A stretch of DNA of 64,000 bases from Hyphomicrobiales bacterium (GCA_021286855.1 JAJTBO010000001.1:485238-549237); one strand, 5' to 3'. Counted from the first letter of the stretch, positions 33,152-42,919 are shown. The notes: generated from the letters alone by a model not told the origin. Numbers and translations: made by a program.

Positions 33152-33916
33152 ATGCTTCCCGACCTCTGGCCCGTTCTTCTCGCCGCCTCTTTCTTCGCCG
33201 GCATGGTCGACGCCGTCGGCGGCGGCGGCGGCCTGATCCAGGTGCCGGTGCTGCTCAACTTCTTTCCGGCCGTGCCGATCGCCACGCTGTTCGGCACCAA
33301 CAAGGTGGCGAGCGTCGTCGGCACGGCCTCGGCCGCGCTGCACTTCATTCGGCGGGTGCGGATGCCCTGGCTGGTCGTCGTGCCGGCGACCATCGCCGCC
33401 TTCGTCGGCTCGTTCACCGGCGCGATCTTCGCCGCCTCCTTGCCGCGCCGGATCATGCTGCCGTTGGTCATCGCCCTGATGATCGCCGCGGCGCTCTACA
33501 CCTTTCTGAAGAAGGACTTCGGTCACGTCGCCACCCGCGAGCCGGCCCCGACCGATCGGCCCAGGGCGGCGATGCTCGGCGGCGGCGTCGGCTTCTACGA
33601 CGGCATCTTCGGCCCCGGCACCGGCTCCTTCCTGATCTTCGGCTTCGTGCGGCTCTTCGGCCTCGACATGGTCCGCGCCAACGCCGCCACCAAGATCGTC
33701 AACGCCACCACCAACGTCGCCGCGATCCTGTTCTTCGCCTTCCACGGCGCGGTGATGTGGCCGCTGGCGCTCGCCATGGCCGCCTCGAACTTCCTCGGCG
33801 CCCAGGTCGGCGCGCGCGTCGCGCTGCGCTTCGGGTCGAAGTTCCTGCGCAAGGTCTTCCTGGTCGCGGTGGTGGCGCTGATCGCCAAACTGGTCGCCGA
33901 TCTCGTCCGCGGTTGA
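33152..33916 (+). CDS. TauE/SafE (TSUP) family permease
   Basis: 254 residues, about eight membrane helices. The duplicated family motif appears as GMVDAVGGGGGLIQVPVLL in the first half and GFYDGIFGPGTGSFLIFG in the second, with GTNKVASVVGTASA following the first. TSUP proteins carry sulphite, sulphonates, thiosulphate or other organic anions; no substrate can be given. Closest-looking is the YfcA-like branch. Alone between creA and cysS. Confidence 0.9.
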   Translation: MLPDLWPVLLAASFFAGMVDAVGGGGGLIQVPVLLNFFPAVPIATLFGTNKVASVVGTASAALHFIRRVRMPWLVVVPATIAAFVGSFTGAIFAASLPRRIMLPLVIALMIAAALYTFLKKDFGHVATREPAPTDRPRAAMLGGGVGFYDGIFGPGTGSFLIFGFVRLFGLDMVRANAATKIVNATTNVAAILFFAFHGAVMWPLALAMAASNFLGAQVGARVALRFGSKFLRKVFLVAVVALIAKLVADLVRG

Positions 33917-33983
33917 GGCGCGCGCGGCCTTCGCCGGCTCTCTTCCCTTGACGGCGCGCGGGAAATCCGGCACTGCTCGCGCC

Positions 33984-34034
33984 ATGACGAACGGAACCCG
34001 CGCCCTCATCGCGATCTGCATTATTTGCGGCTAG
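33984..34034 (+). CDS. Possible cysteine-codon leader peptide upstream of cysS
   Basis: A 16-residue open frame, [16 protein letters not shown], ends in TAG 130 bases before cysS and carries two TGC codons among its last five. A TTGACG at 33948-33953 could be its -35 box. Cys codons are rare, so finding two in a mini-ORF before the cysteinyl-tRNA synthetase gene suggests ribosome-stalling control. A GCCCGC/GCGGGC hairpin (about 34128-34147) sits just before the cysS ribosome site. No strong ribosome site is seen for the peptide, so it may be leaderless or chance. Confidence 0.4.
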   Translation: MTNGTRALIAICIICG

Positions 34035-34164
34035 CAGCTCAGCTGGCCCGGTTCCGTCTGCCTTTCCTCGCAAAGCTCAGATGAAACCCCCGGCCGGCGG
34101 GCAGGGGACCTTTCGCTTGCGTATGACGCCCGCGATGAAATGCGGGCCTTCGAGGAGGCCGTCG

Positions 34165-35559
34165 GTGGCTCTGAAGCTCTACAACACCCTCACCCGCGAG
34201 AAGGAAGACTTCTCGCCGATCGATCCGAAGAACGTGCGCATGTACGTCTGCGGCCCGACGGTCTACGACTTCGCCCACATCGGCAACGCCCGGCCGGTGA
34301 TCGTCTTCGACCTGCTCTTCCGGCTGCTGCGTCACGTCTACGGGGCGCAGGCGGTGACCTATGTCCGCAACGTCACCGACGTCGACGACAAGATCAACGC
34401 CCGCGCCGCCCGCGACTTCCCCGGCCTCGCCTTGAACGAGGCGATCCGCAAGGTGACGAGCGAGACCGAGGCGCAGTTCCAGGCCGACGTGACGGCGCTC
34501 GGAACCCTCGCCCCGACCGTCCAGCCGCGCGCCACCGAGCACATCGCCGAGATGATCGCGATCATCGAGAAGCTGATCGCCTCCGGCCACGCCTATGTCG
34601 GCGAAGGCCACGTCCTCTTCGACGTGCCCTCGATGCCGACTTACGGCAAGCTTTCGAAGCGTCCGCTCGACGACATGATCGCCGGCGCCCGCGTCGACGT
34701 CGCCCCCTACAAGCGCGGCGAGATGGACTTCGTCCTGTGGAAGCCGTCGACCGACGCCGAGCCCGGCTGGCCCTCGCCCTGGGGCCGCGGCCGCCCCGGC
34801 TGGCACATCGAGTGCTCGGCGATGAGCTGGAAGCACCTCGGCGAGGTCTTCGACATCCACGGCGGCGGCATCGATCTCCTGTTCCCCCATCACGAGAACG
34901 AAGTCGCCCAGACCTGCTCGGCCTTCGGCCACGACGTCATGGCCAACGTCTGGATGCACAACGGCTTCCTCCAGGTCGAAGGCGAGAAGATGTCGAAGTC
35001 GCTCGGCAACTTCCTGACCATCAACCAGCTCTTGGCCGACTGGCCGGGCGAGGTGCTGCGCTTCACCATGATGAAGACGCACTACCGTCAGCCGATCGAC
35101 TGGACCGTGAAGAGCCTCGAGGAGAGCTGGAAGACGCTCGACGACTGGTATTGGTTCGCCGGCGACACGCCCGGCTCCAAGCCCGCCAGAGCGATCGTCG
35201 AGGCGCTCGCCGACGACCTCGCCACGCCGAAGGTGATCGCCGAGCTACACGCGCTGAGGAACGCCGCCCAGCGCGCCGGCGGCGAGGGCGCGCGCGACGC
35301 GCTCGCCGGTTCGCTTCGCTTCCTCGGCTTCCTCGCCGACGCTCCCGACGTCTGGGCGGCGCGCCGCAAGGCCTCGGTCGAGGTCGACGTGGCCGCGGTC
35401 GAGGCGCTGATCGCCGAGCGCCTGGCGGCCCGCGCCGCCCGGAACTGGGCGGAGAGCGACCGCATCCGCGACGAGCTCGCCGCCCTGGGCCTGACGTTGA
35501 AGGACGCCAAGGATCCCGCGACCGGCGAGATGAAGACCACCTGGGAGGTCAAGCGCTGA
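34165..35559 (+). CDS. cysS: Cysteinyl-tRNA synthetase
   Basis: 464 residues, class I synthetase. Zinc Cys in [19 protein letters not shown], which also contains the HIGH-type motif; [15 protein letters not shown]; the second zinc region [15 protein letters not shown] with [18 protein letters not shown]; and [11 protein letters not shown]. Helical anticodon part at the C-terminus. I place the start at GTG 34165, because GAGGAGG lies six bases upstream and the family N-terminus begins at ALKLYNT; an in-frame ATG at 34081 would add 28 residues. Confidence 0.95.
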   Translation: MALKLYNTLTREKEDFSPIDPKNVRMYVCGPTVYDFAHIGNARPVIVFDLLFRLLRHVYGAQAVTYVRNVTDVDDKINARAARDFPGLALNEAIRKVTSETEAQFQADVTALGTLAPTVQPRATEHIAEMIAIIEKLIASGHAYVGEGHVLFDVPSMPTYGKLSKRPLDDMIAGARVDVAPYKRGEMDFVLWKPSTDAEPGWPSPWGRGRPGWHIECSAMSWKHLGEVFDIHGGGIDLLFPHHENEVAQTCSAFGHDVMANVWMHNGFLQVEGEKMSKSLGNFLTINQLLADWPGEVLRFTMMKTHYRQPIDWTVKSLEESWKTLDDWYWFAGDTPGSKPARAIVEALADDLATPKVIAELHALRNAAQRAGGEGARDALAGSLRFLGFLADAPDVWAARRKASVEVDVAAVEALIAERLAARAARNWAESDRIRDELAALGLTLKDAKDPATGEMKTTWEVKR

Positions 35560-35591
35560 GGCTTTCGCCACGGCGCGAGGGGAGGGGAACG

Positions 35592-35717
35592 ATGGTCGAG
35601 GAGAAGGCGCGCGAGCGCATGAACCCGGTGGTGAAGGTCTCGATCTTCATCGCCGTGAAGCTGGTCGTCCTCTCCCTCCTCACCATCGCGATCCTGCGCT
35701 GGAAGGGGTTGATCTGA
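35592..35717 (+). CDS. Small single-pass membrane protein
   Basis: 41 residues, MVEEKARERMNPVVKVSIFI followed by a hydrophobic helix (about residues 14-36) and a short basic end. GAGGGGAGGGG precedes the ATG, and it lies 32 bases after cysS and 13 before the GFA gene, which supports a real gene. I do not recognise the family. Confidence 0.55.
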   Translation: MVEEKARERMNPVVKVSIFIAVKLVVLSLLTIAILRWKGLI

Positions 35718-35730
35718 GGGGAGGGACGTC

Positions 35731-36216
35731 ATGACCACGCTCACCGGCGGCTGCCAATGCGGCGCCGTCCGCTTTCGCTGCGAGGAGCTCGGCCGCGCCT
35801 CGATCTGCCATTGCCGCATGTGCCAGAAGGCCTTCGGCGGCCACTACGGTCCTCTGGTCACCGCCAAGGGCCTCGTCTGGACCCGCGGCGGGCCGAAGCG
35901 CTTCCGGTCCTCGAACGTCGTCGTGCGCGGCTTCTGCGCCGATTGCGGCACGCCGCTGACCTACGAGCCGGACGGATATCCGCACGTCGAAGTCGCCCTC
36001 GGCGCCTTCGATGCGCCGGCCGAGATCCGCCCCGAGATCCAGGTCGGCGTCGAGAGCCGGATGCCCTGGTTCCACCAACTGGCGACGCTGCCCGGCCGGC
36101 CGGCCGAGCAACAAGCGAAGGTCGAGGCCTTCTTCGCGACGGTCGTCTCGCATCAACATCCCGACCGGGACACCGACGTCTGGCCGCCGGAAGGCGGCGC
36201 GGCGAGCGGATTCTGA
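35731..36216 (+). CDS. GFA (glutathione-dependent formaldehyde-activating) family protein
   Basis: 161 residues, CENP-V/GFA fold. Zinc cysteines in GGCQCGAVRFRCE, ICHCRMCQKAFGG and GFCADCGTPLTYE, the complete set of the family. The namesake enzyme was reported to join formaldehyde and glutathione; most members have unknown roles. In this window formaldehyde genes are 26 kb away, so no link can be claimed from position. It follows the small membrane gene directly. Confidence 0.9.
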   Translation: MTTLTGGCQCGAVRFRCEELGRASICHCRMCQKAFGGHYGPLVTAKGLVWTRGGPKRFRSSNVVVRGFCADCGTPLTYEPDGYPHVEVALGAFDAPAEIRPEIQVGVESRMPWFHQLATLPGRPAEQQAKVEAFFATVVSHQHPDRDTDVWPPEGGAASGF

Positions 36217-36306
36217 ATCTGAACATGAGGTCGGCGAGCGGCCTCTCGAAAGAAAAACTCGAGGTTCCGGAATCGGAATCTGAACGTGAATCGATGGGTG
36301 AGGAAG

Positions 36307-37905
36307 ATGAAGGACCGCGTCTATCTCTTTGACACGACTCTGCGCGACGGCGCTCAGACCTCGGGCGTCGACTTCACCCTCGACGACAAACTGAAGATCG
36401 CCCGCCTGCTCGACGACCTCGGCGTCGACTATGTCGAAGGCGGCTATCCCGGCGCCAATCCGACCGACACCGCCTTCTTCGAGGAGAAGCGCACCAAGCG
36501 CGCCCGCTTCACCGCCTTCGGCATGACCAAGCGCGCCGGGGTCTCGGTGTCGAACGACCCCGGCCTCGCCGGCGTCCTCCAGGCGGAGGCCGACGCCGAC
36601 TGTTTCGTCGCCAAGGCCTGGGACTATCACGTCCACGTGGCGCTGGGCACGACCCTCGAGGAGAACCTCGCCTGCGTCCGCCAGACCGTCGAGGCGGCGA
36701 TCGCCCGCGGCCGCGAGGCGATGATCGACTGCGAGCACTTCTTCGACGGCTACAAGGCCAATCCGACCCATGCCCTCGACGTCGCCCGCGCGGCCTATGA
36801 CAGCGGCGCGCGCTGGGTGGTGCTCTGCGACACCAACGGCGGCACGCTGCCGCACGAGGTCGAGGCGATCGTCCGCGAGGTGACGACCCAGGTGCCCGGC
36901 AGCCATCTCGGCATCCATGCCCACGACGACACCGGTCAGGCGGTGGCCAATTCGCTCGCCGCGGTGCGCGCCGGCGTCCGCCAGGTCCAGGGCACCTTGA
37001 ACGGCATCGGCGAGCGCTGCGGCAACGCCAATCTGGTGACGATCATCGCCACCCTGTCGCTGAAGCCGGAGTTCTCCGATCGCTTCGAGATCGGCGTCGA
37101 ACCGACGAAGCTGAAGGAGCTGACCCACGTCTCCCGCGCCTTCGACGACATCCTCAACCGCTCGCCGAACCGACACGCTCCTTATGTCGGCCAGAACGCC
37201 TTCGCCACCAAGGCCGGCATCCACGCCTCGGCGATCGTCAAGGACCCGAAGACCTACGAGCACATCGCGCCGGAGAGCGTCGGCAACCGTCGCCGCGTCC
37301 TGGTCTCCGATCAGGCCGGCAAGTCGAACCTGATGGCGGAGCTCGCCCGCTTCGGCATCGAGATCGACAAGGCCGATCCGCGCCTCGACAAGCTGCTCAC
37401 GGAAGTGAAGGCCCGCGAGGCGCGCGGCTTCTCCTACGAGGCCGCCGACGCCTCGCTCGAGCTGCTCGCCCGTCGCACGCTCGGCACGGTGCCGCGCTTC
37501 TTCGAGGTGCAGTCGTTCCGCGTCATGGTCGAGCGCCGCTTCAACGCCATCGGCGAGCTGATCACGCTCTCGGAAGCCATCGTCAAGGTGAAGATCGGCG
37601 AGGATCTGCTGCTCTCGGTCGCCGAAGGCAACGGCCCGGTCAACGCCCTCGACGCGGCGCTGCGCAAAGACCTCGGCCCCTACCAGTCGGCGATCGACGA
37701 CCTCGAGCTGGTCGACTTCAAGGTGCGCATCCTCAACGGCGGCACCGGCGCGACGACGCGCGTCCTGATCGAGAGCCGCGACGGCGCCAAGAACCATTGG
37801 ACGACCATCGGGGTCAGCGAGAACATCATCGACGCCTCGTTCCAGGCGCTGATGGACTCGGTCTTCTACAAGCTGGTGAAGAGCGGGGTGGAGAAGGCGG
37901 TGTGA
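36307..37905 (+). CDS. cimA: (R)-citramalate synthase
   Basis: 532 residues, DRE-TIM metallolyase: condenses acetyl-CoA and pyruvate to citramalate, a threonine-independent entry to isoleucine. LFDTTLRDGAQTSGVDF carries the Arg-Asp of the active site, then EGGYPGANPTD, HAHDDTGQAVANSLAAV with metal histidines, QGTLNGIGERCGNANL and a C-terminal regulatory LeuA-type domain from about 400. The EGGYPGANPTD pattern is that of citramalate rather than isopropylmalate synthases. Start at 36307 (GAGGA just upstream, tight) or GTG 36286. Works with ilvD, found at 49576. Confidence 0.92.
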   Translation: MKDRVYLFDTTLRDGAQTSGVDFTLDDKLKIARLLDDLGVDYVEGGYPGANPTDTAFFEEKRTKRARFTAFGMTKRAGVSVSNDPGLAGVLQAEADADCFVAKAWDYHVHVALGTTLEENLACVRQTVEAAIARGREAMIDCEHFFDGYKANPTHALDVARAAYDSGARWVVLCDTNGGTLPHEVEAIVREVTTQVPGSHLGIHAHDDTGQAVANSLAAVRAGVRQVQGTLNGIGERCGNANLVTIIATLSLKPEFSDRFEIGVEPTKLKELTHVSRAFDDILNRSPNRHAPYVGQNAFATKAGIHASAIVKDPKTYEHIAPESVGNRRRVLVSDQAGKSNLMAELARFGIEIDKADPRLDKLLTEVKAREARGFSYEAADASLELLARRTLGTVPRFFEVQSFRVMVERRFNAIGELITLSEAIVKVKIGEDLLLSVAEGNGPVNALDAALRKDLGPYQSAIDDLELVDFKVRILNGGTGATTRVLIESRDGAKNHWTTIGVSENIIDASFQALMDSVFYKLVKSGVEKAV

Positions 37906-37915
37906 CCAACCGCCC

Positions 37916-38155
37916 TCAGATGATCGCGAACATGTTGGTGATCACGTCGGCGATGGCGTCCTTCACGTCCTGGACGGACGCGCCCATCGCGAAGGCGGCC
38001 GCCACCACGGCGCCGAAGCTGACGAGCATCGCCGGGATGATCAGGTAGACCGGATCGGTTCCCGGCGGGATCGGCTTCAACGGCCGGTCCATCGCCGAGA
38101 AGAACAGGTATCCGGCCGCCAGGAAGAGCGCGAGGGCCAACAGTCCATAGAGCAT
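37916..38155 (-). CDS. Small two-helix membrane protein
   Basis: 79 residues with hydrophobic helices at about 1-22 and 38-60, a Pro-rich link (MDRPLKPIPPGTDPV) and an amphipathic tail VQDVKDAIADVITNMF. I do not recognise the family. Codon use is like its neighbours. Convergent with cimA (10-base gap) and downstream of the LOG gene, 82 bases away. Confidence 0.6.
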   Translation of the reverse strand: MLYGLLALALFLAAGYLFFSAMDRPLKPIPPGTDPVYLIIPAMLVSFGAVVAAAFAMGASVQDVKDAIADVITNMFAII

Positions 38156-38237
38156 TCGAGGGTCCTCGCGAATGGGGCGGGCGTCGGGTGGCGCTCTCGG
38201 TACGCCGGCGTCGACGCGATGTCGAGCCGCCCCGTCC

Positions 38238-38849
38238 TCACATCTTCTTCAGATCGACCGCCACCTCGGCCGTCGTCCGCGCCCGCTCGGCCAATTGCCC
38301 GAGCCGCTTCGTCATCTTCGGCAGGATCTCGTCGATCGAATTGGCGACGCCGTAGGAGAGATCGAAACCGGAGCGGATGAAGGCGTTCTCCTTCATGTGG
38401 TCGAGCAGCGACACGAAGGGGTCCCAGAAACCGTCGATGTTGGCCAGCATGATCGGCTTGGCGTGTTGGCCGAGCTGCGCCCAGGTCATCTGTTCGACCA
38501 CTTCCTCGAGCGTGCCGATGCCGCCGGGCAGGGCGACGAAGGCGTCGGCCTTTTCGAACATCAGCCGCTTGCGCTCGTGCATGTCGAGGGTGACGACCAG
38601 TTCGGAGACCTGCGGCAGCATCACCTCCATGTCGACCAGGAACTGCGGAATGATGCCGGTGACGTGGCCTCCTTCGGCCAGACACGCCTTCGCCGCCGCC
38701 CCCATCAGACCGAGCGAACCGCCGCCGTAGACGAGGCGGATGCCCTGCCGCGCCAGCAGCCGGCCGAGATCGACCGCCGCCTGTTCGAAGGCCGGGTTCG
38801 CGCCCTTGCCGGCGCCGCAGTAGATGCAGATCGAACCGAGCTCGTTCAC
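38238..38849 (-). CDS. LOG family protein (cytokinin riboside 5'-monophosphate phosphoribohydrolase-like)
   Basis: 203 residues, Rossmann-like LOG fold. ICIYCGAGKGANPAF at the start, LVYGGGSLGLMGAAAKA, MHERKRLMFEKADAFVALPGG and the diagnostic PGGIGTLEEVVEQMTWAQLG. The family splits nucleoside 5'-monophosphates to base plus ribose-5-phosphate; in plants and some bacteria this activates cytokinins. Start: GTG at 38849, with GGAG six bases before it, gives the conserved N-terminus; the frame is open further up without homology. Confidence 0.9.
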   Translation of the reverse strand: MNELGSICIYCGAGKGANPAFEQAAVDLGRLLARQGIRLVYGGGSLGLMGAAAKACLAEGGHVTGIIPQFLVDMEVMLPQVSELVVTLDMHERKRLMFEKADAFVALPGGIGTLEEVVEQMTWAQLGQHAKPIMLANIDGFWDPFVSLLDHMKENAFIRSGFDLSYGVANSIDEILPKMTKRLGQLAERARTTAEVAVDLKKM

Positions 38850-39046
38850 GTCGTCGCTCCGTCGTCGAAGAATTTCGCAGTGCACAATCGCGGGCGAGTG
38901 TAGCGCCTCGCGCCGGCTGCGTAACCCCTGCCGGTGGCGTTCCCGTGACGTCGACGCCCGATCGCGCGCCGCCGCACCTTTGAATTTCTCCAACGGTAGC
39001 CTATTTGAAGGGTTCGACCCTCCGCTCTCCGCATCGGATCCGCCTC

Positions 39047-40942
39047 ATGCGCCATCATCGCTCCGTCGGTCAGGCCGAACCCCTCGGCCAGGGCGACACG
39101 CTCCGGACATTGAAGAACCTCTGGCCGCATCTGTGGCCGCACGACCGGCCGGATCTGAAGCGCGCGGTGATCTGGGCGCTCGCCGCCCTGGTCGTCGGCA
39201 AGGTGCTGACGGTCTGGATGCCCTACGTCTACAAGTGGACGACCGACGCGCTCGCCCCCGGCGCGGTCGAGCCGACCAAGGCGCAGCTCCTCGCCGCGCC
39301 GATCCTCCTGGTGATCGCCTGGGGCGTGGTGCGCGTCGCCTCGAACGGCTTCAACCAGCTGCGCGACGCGCTCTTCGCCGGCGTCGGCCAGCATGCGGTG
39401 CGCGGCCTCGCCACCGCGACCTTCCGCCACCTCCATGCGCTGTCGCTGCGCTTCCACCTGCAGCGGCGCACCGGCGGCCTCTCCCGAATCGTCGAGCGCG
39501 GCGCCAAGGGCATCGAGACCATCGTCCGCATCTCCATCCTCGCCGGCTTTCCGACGATCGTGGAGTTCGCCCTGATGGCCGGCGTCATCCTGTGGGAGTT
39601 CGACTGGACCTACGTCCTCGTCATCGCGCTCACCACCTGGGCCTATGTCTGGTTCTCGATCCGGGCGTCGGACTGGCGGATGGAGATCCGCCGCGACATG
39701 AACAACGCCGACAACGACTCCATGTCGAAGGCCGTCGACAGCCTCTTGAACTTCGAGACGGTGAAGTACTTCACCGCCGAGGAGATGGAGGCCGCGCGCT
39801 ACGACCGCGCCATGGCGAAATACGAAGACGCCGCGATCCGCACCTACACCTCGCTCGCTTGGCTGAACTTCGGGCAGGCGGTGATCTTCTCGCTCGGCAT
39901 GGCCGCCTGCATGGCGATGTCGGCCTGGGGCGTGATGAAGGGCGAGCAGACCGTCGGTCAGTTCGTGATGATCAACGCGCTGATGATGCAGCTGTCGGTG
40001 CCGCTGAACTTCATCGGCACGCTCTACCGCGAGATCAAGCAGAGCCTCGTCGACATCGAGAGCCTCTTCGCCATCCTCGACCAACCGGCCGAGGTCTCCG
40101 ACCGCCCCGACGCGAAGCCGCTCGCCGTCTCCCAGGCCGCGATCCGCTTCGAGGACGTCAGCTTCGCCTACGATCCGGAGCGGCCGATCCTCACCGGCGT
40201 CTCCTTCGAGGTGCCGGCGGGCAAGACGGTGGCGATCGTCGGTCCGTCGGGCGCGGGCAAGTCGACCATCTCGCGCCTGCTCTTCCGCTTCTTCGACGTC
40301 AAGGGCGGCCGCATCACCGTCGACGGCCAGGATCTTCGCGACGTCTCGCAGGCGTCGCTGCGCGCCGCCATCGGCATGGTTCCGCAGGACACGGTGCTGT
40401 TCAACGACACCATCGCCTACAACATCCGCTATGGCCGTCCCGAAGCGAGCGAGGAGGAGGTGCGCGAGGCCGCCAACCTCGCCCAGATCGGCGACTTCAT
40501 CGCCCGTCTGCCCAAGGGCTACGAGACGGAGGTCGGCGAACGCGGCCTGAAGCTCTCCGGCGGCGAGAAGCAGCGCGTCGCCATCGCCCGCACCATCCTG
40601 AAGGCCCCGCCGATCCTGATGCTCGACGAGGCGACTTCGGCCCTCGACACCCACACCGAGCGCGAGATCCAGGAGGCGCTCGACCGGGTGTCGCGCAATC
40701 GCACGACGCTGGTCATCGCCCACCGTCTCTCCACGGTGGTCGGGGCCGACGAGATCCTGGTGCTCGACAAGGGCGTCGTCGCCGAGCGCGGTCGCCACGA
40801 CGAGCTCCTCGCGAAGGGCGGTCTCTACGCCTCGATGTGGGCGCGCCAGCGCGCCGCCGACGAGGCCCGCGAGCAGCTCGAGAAGACCGAGGCCGAGGAT
40901 CCCTTCGGCGTCGTCCGGCGCGGCCAACCGGCGGCGGAATGA
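39047..40942 (+). CDS. Atm1-type ABC exporter (transmembrane plus ATPase domains)
   Basis: 631 residues, half-transporter working as a homodimer. Six membrane helices to about residue 330, with the Atm1/ABCB7 hallmarks LRFHLQRRTGGLSRIVERG and DSLLNFETVKYFTAEEMEAARYD in pieces; ATPase domain with Walker A GPSGAGKST, signature LSGGEKQRVA, Walker B ILMLDEATSALD and the switch His in VIAHRLSTV. Relatives export glutathione-bound metals or sulphur compounds and support Fe-S or metal homeostasis. ATG 39047 chosen; 39005 also in frame. Followed by psd after about 130 bases. Confidence 0.93.
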   Translation: MRHHRSVGQAEPLGQGDTLRTLKNLWPHLWPHDRPDLKRAVIWALAALVVGKVLTVWMPYVYKWTTDALAPGAVEPTKAQLLAAPILLVIAWGVVRVASNGFNQLRDALFAGVGQHAVRGLATATFRHLHALSLRFHLQRRTGGLSRIVERGAKGIETIVRISILAGFPTIVEFALMAGVILWEFDWTYVLVIALTTWAYVWFSIRASDWRMEIRRDMNNADNDSMSKAVDSLLNFETVKYFTAEEMEAARYDRAMAKYEDAAIRTYTSLAWLNFGQAVIFSLGMAACMAMSAWGVMKGEQTVGQFVMINALMMQLSVPLNFIGTLYREIKQSLVDIESLFAILDQPAEVSDRPDAKPLAVSQAAIRFEDVSFAYDPERPILTGVSFEVPAGKTVAIVGPSGAGKSTISRLLFRFFDVKGGRITVDGQDLRDVSQASLRAAIGMVPQDTVLFNDTIAYNIRYGRPEASEEEVREAANLAQIGDFIARLPKGYETEVGERGLKLSGGEKQRVAIARTILKAPPILMLDEATSALDTHTEREIQEALDRVSRNRTTLVIAHRLSTVVGADEILVLDKGVVAERGRHDELLAKGGLYASMWARQRAADEAREQLEKTEAEDPFGVVRRGQPAAE

Positions 40943-41074
40943 TCCGAGATCGGGCCTGAGGGGCGGCGACGTCGGCGCGACGCCTTGCCCTCGGCCCGCT
41001 TTCCCGTATAGGTCCTGTCCAACCCTTCGCGCCGGCGACGCCGCCGCGCGCGACCGAATTCGACGAGGCGATCC

Positions 41075-41779
41075 ATGGACTCTCTCTGGGCGACCATCAC
41101 CAAGGCCTTCCCGCCGGTGAACCGTGAAGGCTGGCCCTTCGTGGCCATCGCCGTGATCCTCACCCTGGTGCTCGGCTCCTTCTGGCAGCCGCTGTTCTGG
41201 ATCCTGCTCGGCCTGACCATCTGGGTCGCGGCCTTCTTCCGCGATCCGGTCCGCGTCACGCCCGAGGCCGAGGGCCTCGTCGTGGCTCCCGCCGACGGCC
41301 GCATATCGCACCTCGTCGACTGCCTGCCGCCGCCCGAACTCGGTCTGCCGGCCGAGGAGATGCTGCGCATCTCGATCTTCATGAACGTGTTCAACGTCCA
41401 CGTGAACCGCATGCCGATCACCGGCGAGATCGAGAAGATCGTCTACACGCCCGGCAAGTTCCTCAACGCCGAGCTCGACAAGGCGTCGGAGCACAACGAG
41501 CGCAACGGCCTCGTCATCCGCCATGCGCACGGCACGCTCGCCACCGTGCAGATCGCCGGCCTCGTCGCCCGCCGCATCGTCTCCTGGACGACGCAGGGCT
41601 CGCACCTGACCGTCGGCTCGCGCTTCGGCATGATCCGCTTCGGCTCGCGCCTCGACGTCTATCTGCCCAAGGGCACGACGCCGAAGGTCGCGCTCGGTCA
41701 GACCACGCTCGCCGGCGAGACCGTGCTCGCCGATCTGAACCCGACCGGCGCGCCGGCCCCCGTCTGGCACGCCGCCTGA
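41075..41779 (+). CDS. psd: Phosphatidylserine decarboxylase (short type)
   Basis: 234 residues. Makes phosphatidylethanolamine from phosphatidylserine in the inner membrane. N-terminal two hydrophobic segments (about 20-55), [34 protein letters not shown] and the self-cleavage site in [14 protein letters not shown], where Gly-Ser splits to leave a pyruvoyl group on the alpha chain. The short class with GS rather than LGST processing is usual in alphaproteobacteria. 25 bases before pssA, clearly one operon. Confidence 0.95.
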   Translation: MDSLWATITKAFPPVNREGWPFVAIAVILTLVLGSFWQPLFWILLGLTIWVAAFFRDPVRVTPEAEGLVVAPADGRISHLVDCLPPPELGLPAEEMLRISIFMNVFNVHVNRMPITGEIEKIVYTPGKFLNAELDKASEHNERNGLVIRHAHGTLATVQIAGLVARRIVSWTTQGSHLTVGSRFGMIRFGSRLDVYLPKGTTPKVALGQTTLAGETVLADLNPTGAPAPVWHAA

Positions 41780-41804
41780 CGACGTCGTTCGAGAGGACCG
41801 TCGG

Positions 41805-42656
41805 ATGAACGAGCCGCTCTTTCCCGAGGTCGACCATCAGTCGACGCGTTCCGGCCACCGCTTTGCGCGTCTCAGGTCGCTGCCGCTGCGCGTGATCGTG
41901 CCGAACATGGTGACCCTATTGGCGCTGTGCGCCGGTCTTTCGGGCATTCGCATGGGGCTCGAGGGGCGGTTCGAATGGGCGGTCGGCGCGATCGTGCTCG
42001 CCGCCCTGCTCGATGCGGTCGACGGCCGCGTCGCCCGATGGCTGAAGGGCACCTCCCGCTTCGGCGCGGAGCTCGACAGCCTCGCCGACTTCGTCAACTT
42101 CGGCGTGGTGCCGGGGCTGCTGCTCTACATCTGGGTGCTGAAATTTGCGGCGTCCTTCGGCTGGCTGGCGGTGCTCGCCTATGTCATCGCCGCGGTGCTG
42201 CGCCTCGCCCGTTTCAACGTCATGTTGGACAAGCCGAAGCCCGCCTGGCAGTCGAACTTCTTCACCGGCATGCCCGCCCCGGCCGGCGCCATCGCCGCGC
42301 TGCTGCCGCTCTATCTGGCGCAGATCTTCGACTTCGAGCCGCAGCGCGCGATCGCCGGGATCGTCGCCGTCTATCTCGTCTTCGTCGCCTTCATGATGGT
42401 GTCGACCATCCCGACCTGGTCGGGCAAGAAGATCGCGGCGCGGGTGCCGCGCGATCAGGTGATCCCGCTGTCGGTCGGCGTCGTCCTGCTCGTCGCCGCG
42501 CTGATCAGCTTTCCCTTCCCGATCCTGGCGATCACGACGATCGCCTATCTTCTCTACATTCCCTTCGGCTGGCGCCTGTTCCGCCGGCTCGATCGCGAAT
42601 GGAAGGCCGCGGAAGCGGCCGCGCCCGCGACGCCGCCCGACGCGGACGCGTCGTGA
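41805..42656 (+). CDS. pssA: CDP-diacylglycerol--serine O-phosphatidyltransferase
   Basis: 283 residues, integral membrane CDP-alcohol phosphotransferase. The catalytic motif is DAVDGRVARWLKGTSRFGAELDSLADF, seen in two parts near residues 67-93 with its four conserved Asp. About eight membrane helices. Makes phosphatidylserine for the psd product upstream. The C-terminal ~15 residues are Ala/Pro-rich. Confidence 0.95.
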   Translation: MNEPLFPEVDHQSTRSGHRFARLRSLPLRVIVPNMVTLLALCAGLSGIRMGLEGRFEWAVGAIVLAALLDAVDGRVARWLKGTSRFGAELDSLADFVNFGVVPGLLLYIWVLKFAASFGWLAVLAYVIAAVLRLARFNVMLDKPKPAWQSNFFTGMPAPAGAIAALLPLYLAQIFDFEPQRAIAGIVAVYLVFVAFMMVSTIPTWSGKKIAARVPRDQVIPLSVGVVLLVAALISFPFPILAITTIAYLLYIPFGWRLFRRLDREWKAAEAAAPATPPDADAS

Positions 42657-42667
42657 CCCGTCGAACG

Positions 42668-42919
42668 TCAGCTGCGCGAGGCGCGCGTCATCGCCGCCAC
42701 TCGGACCGCCAGACTGACGTCGGGAAAGGCGTGACGCAGCGCCTTCAGCGCTTCGGCGTCGCTCGCCGGCCGCATCCGCGCCAGATGCGCCCGCATCTCG
42801 ACGATCCGCGCGTCGATCGCCGCTTCCGCCGGCGTCGGACGATAGCCCGGCGGGCACTCTCCGAGCGGACGGTCGGACGGGGCCGCGCCCTCGGGAGACG
42901 TGATCTTTCCACCGCTCAT
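42668..42919 (-). CDS. Small hypothetical protein
   Basis: 83 residues, MSGGKITSPEGAAPSDRPLG then a helical, Arg/Ala-rich C-terminal half (AIDARIVEMRAHLARMRP, ALKALRHAFPDVSLAVRV). A perfect AGGAGG seven bases before the ATG marks it as real, although it is hidden within a longer open frame. No family recognised. Convergent with pssA, 11 bases apart. Confidence 0.65.
   Translation of the reverse strand: MSGGKITSPEGAAPSDRPLGECPPGYRPTPAEAAIDARIVEMRAHLARMRPASDAEALKALRHAFPDVSLAVRVAAMTRASRS

Noticed and set aside
34030..34060. D-arm-like AGCTCAGCTGG before cysS
   Set aside because: No T arm or acceptor stem can be paired; the fit is limited to one short word.
38997..39035. tRNA-Ser-like 3' end (GGGTTCGACCCTCCGCTCTCCGC)
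   Set aside because: No matching acceptor strand GGAGAGC, D arm or anticodon arm is found in the 100 bases upstream.
38846..41770. Long minus-strand open frame opposite the Atm1-type exporter and psd
   Set aside because: Same GC effect; no motif, and it crosses two real genes and their gap.
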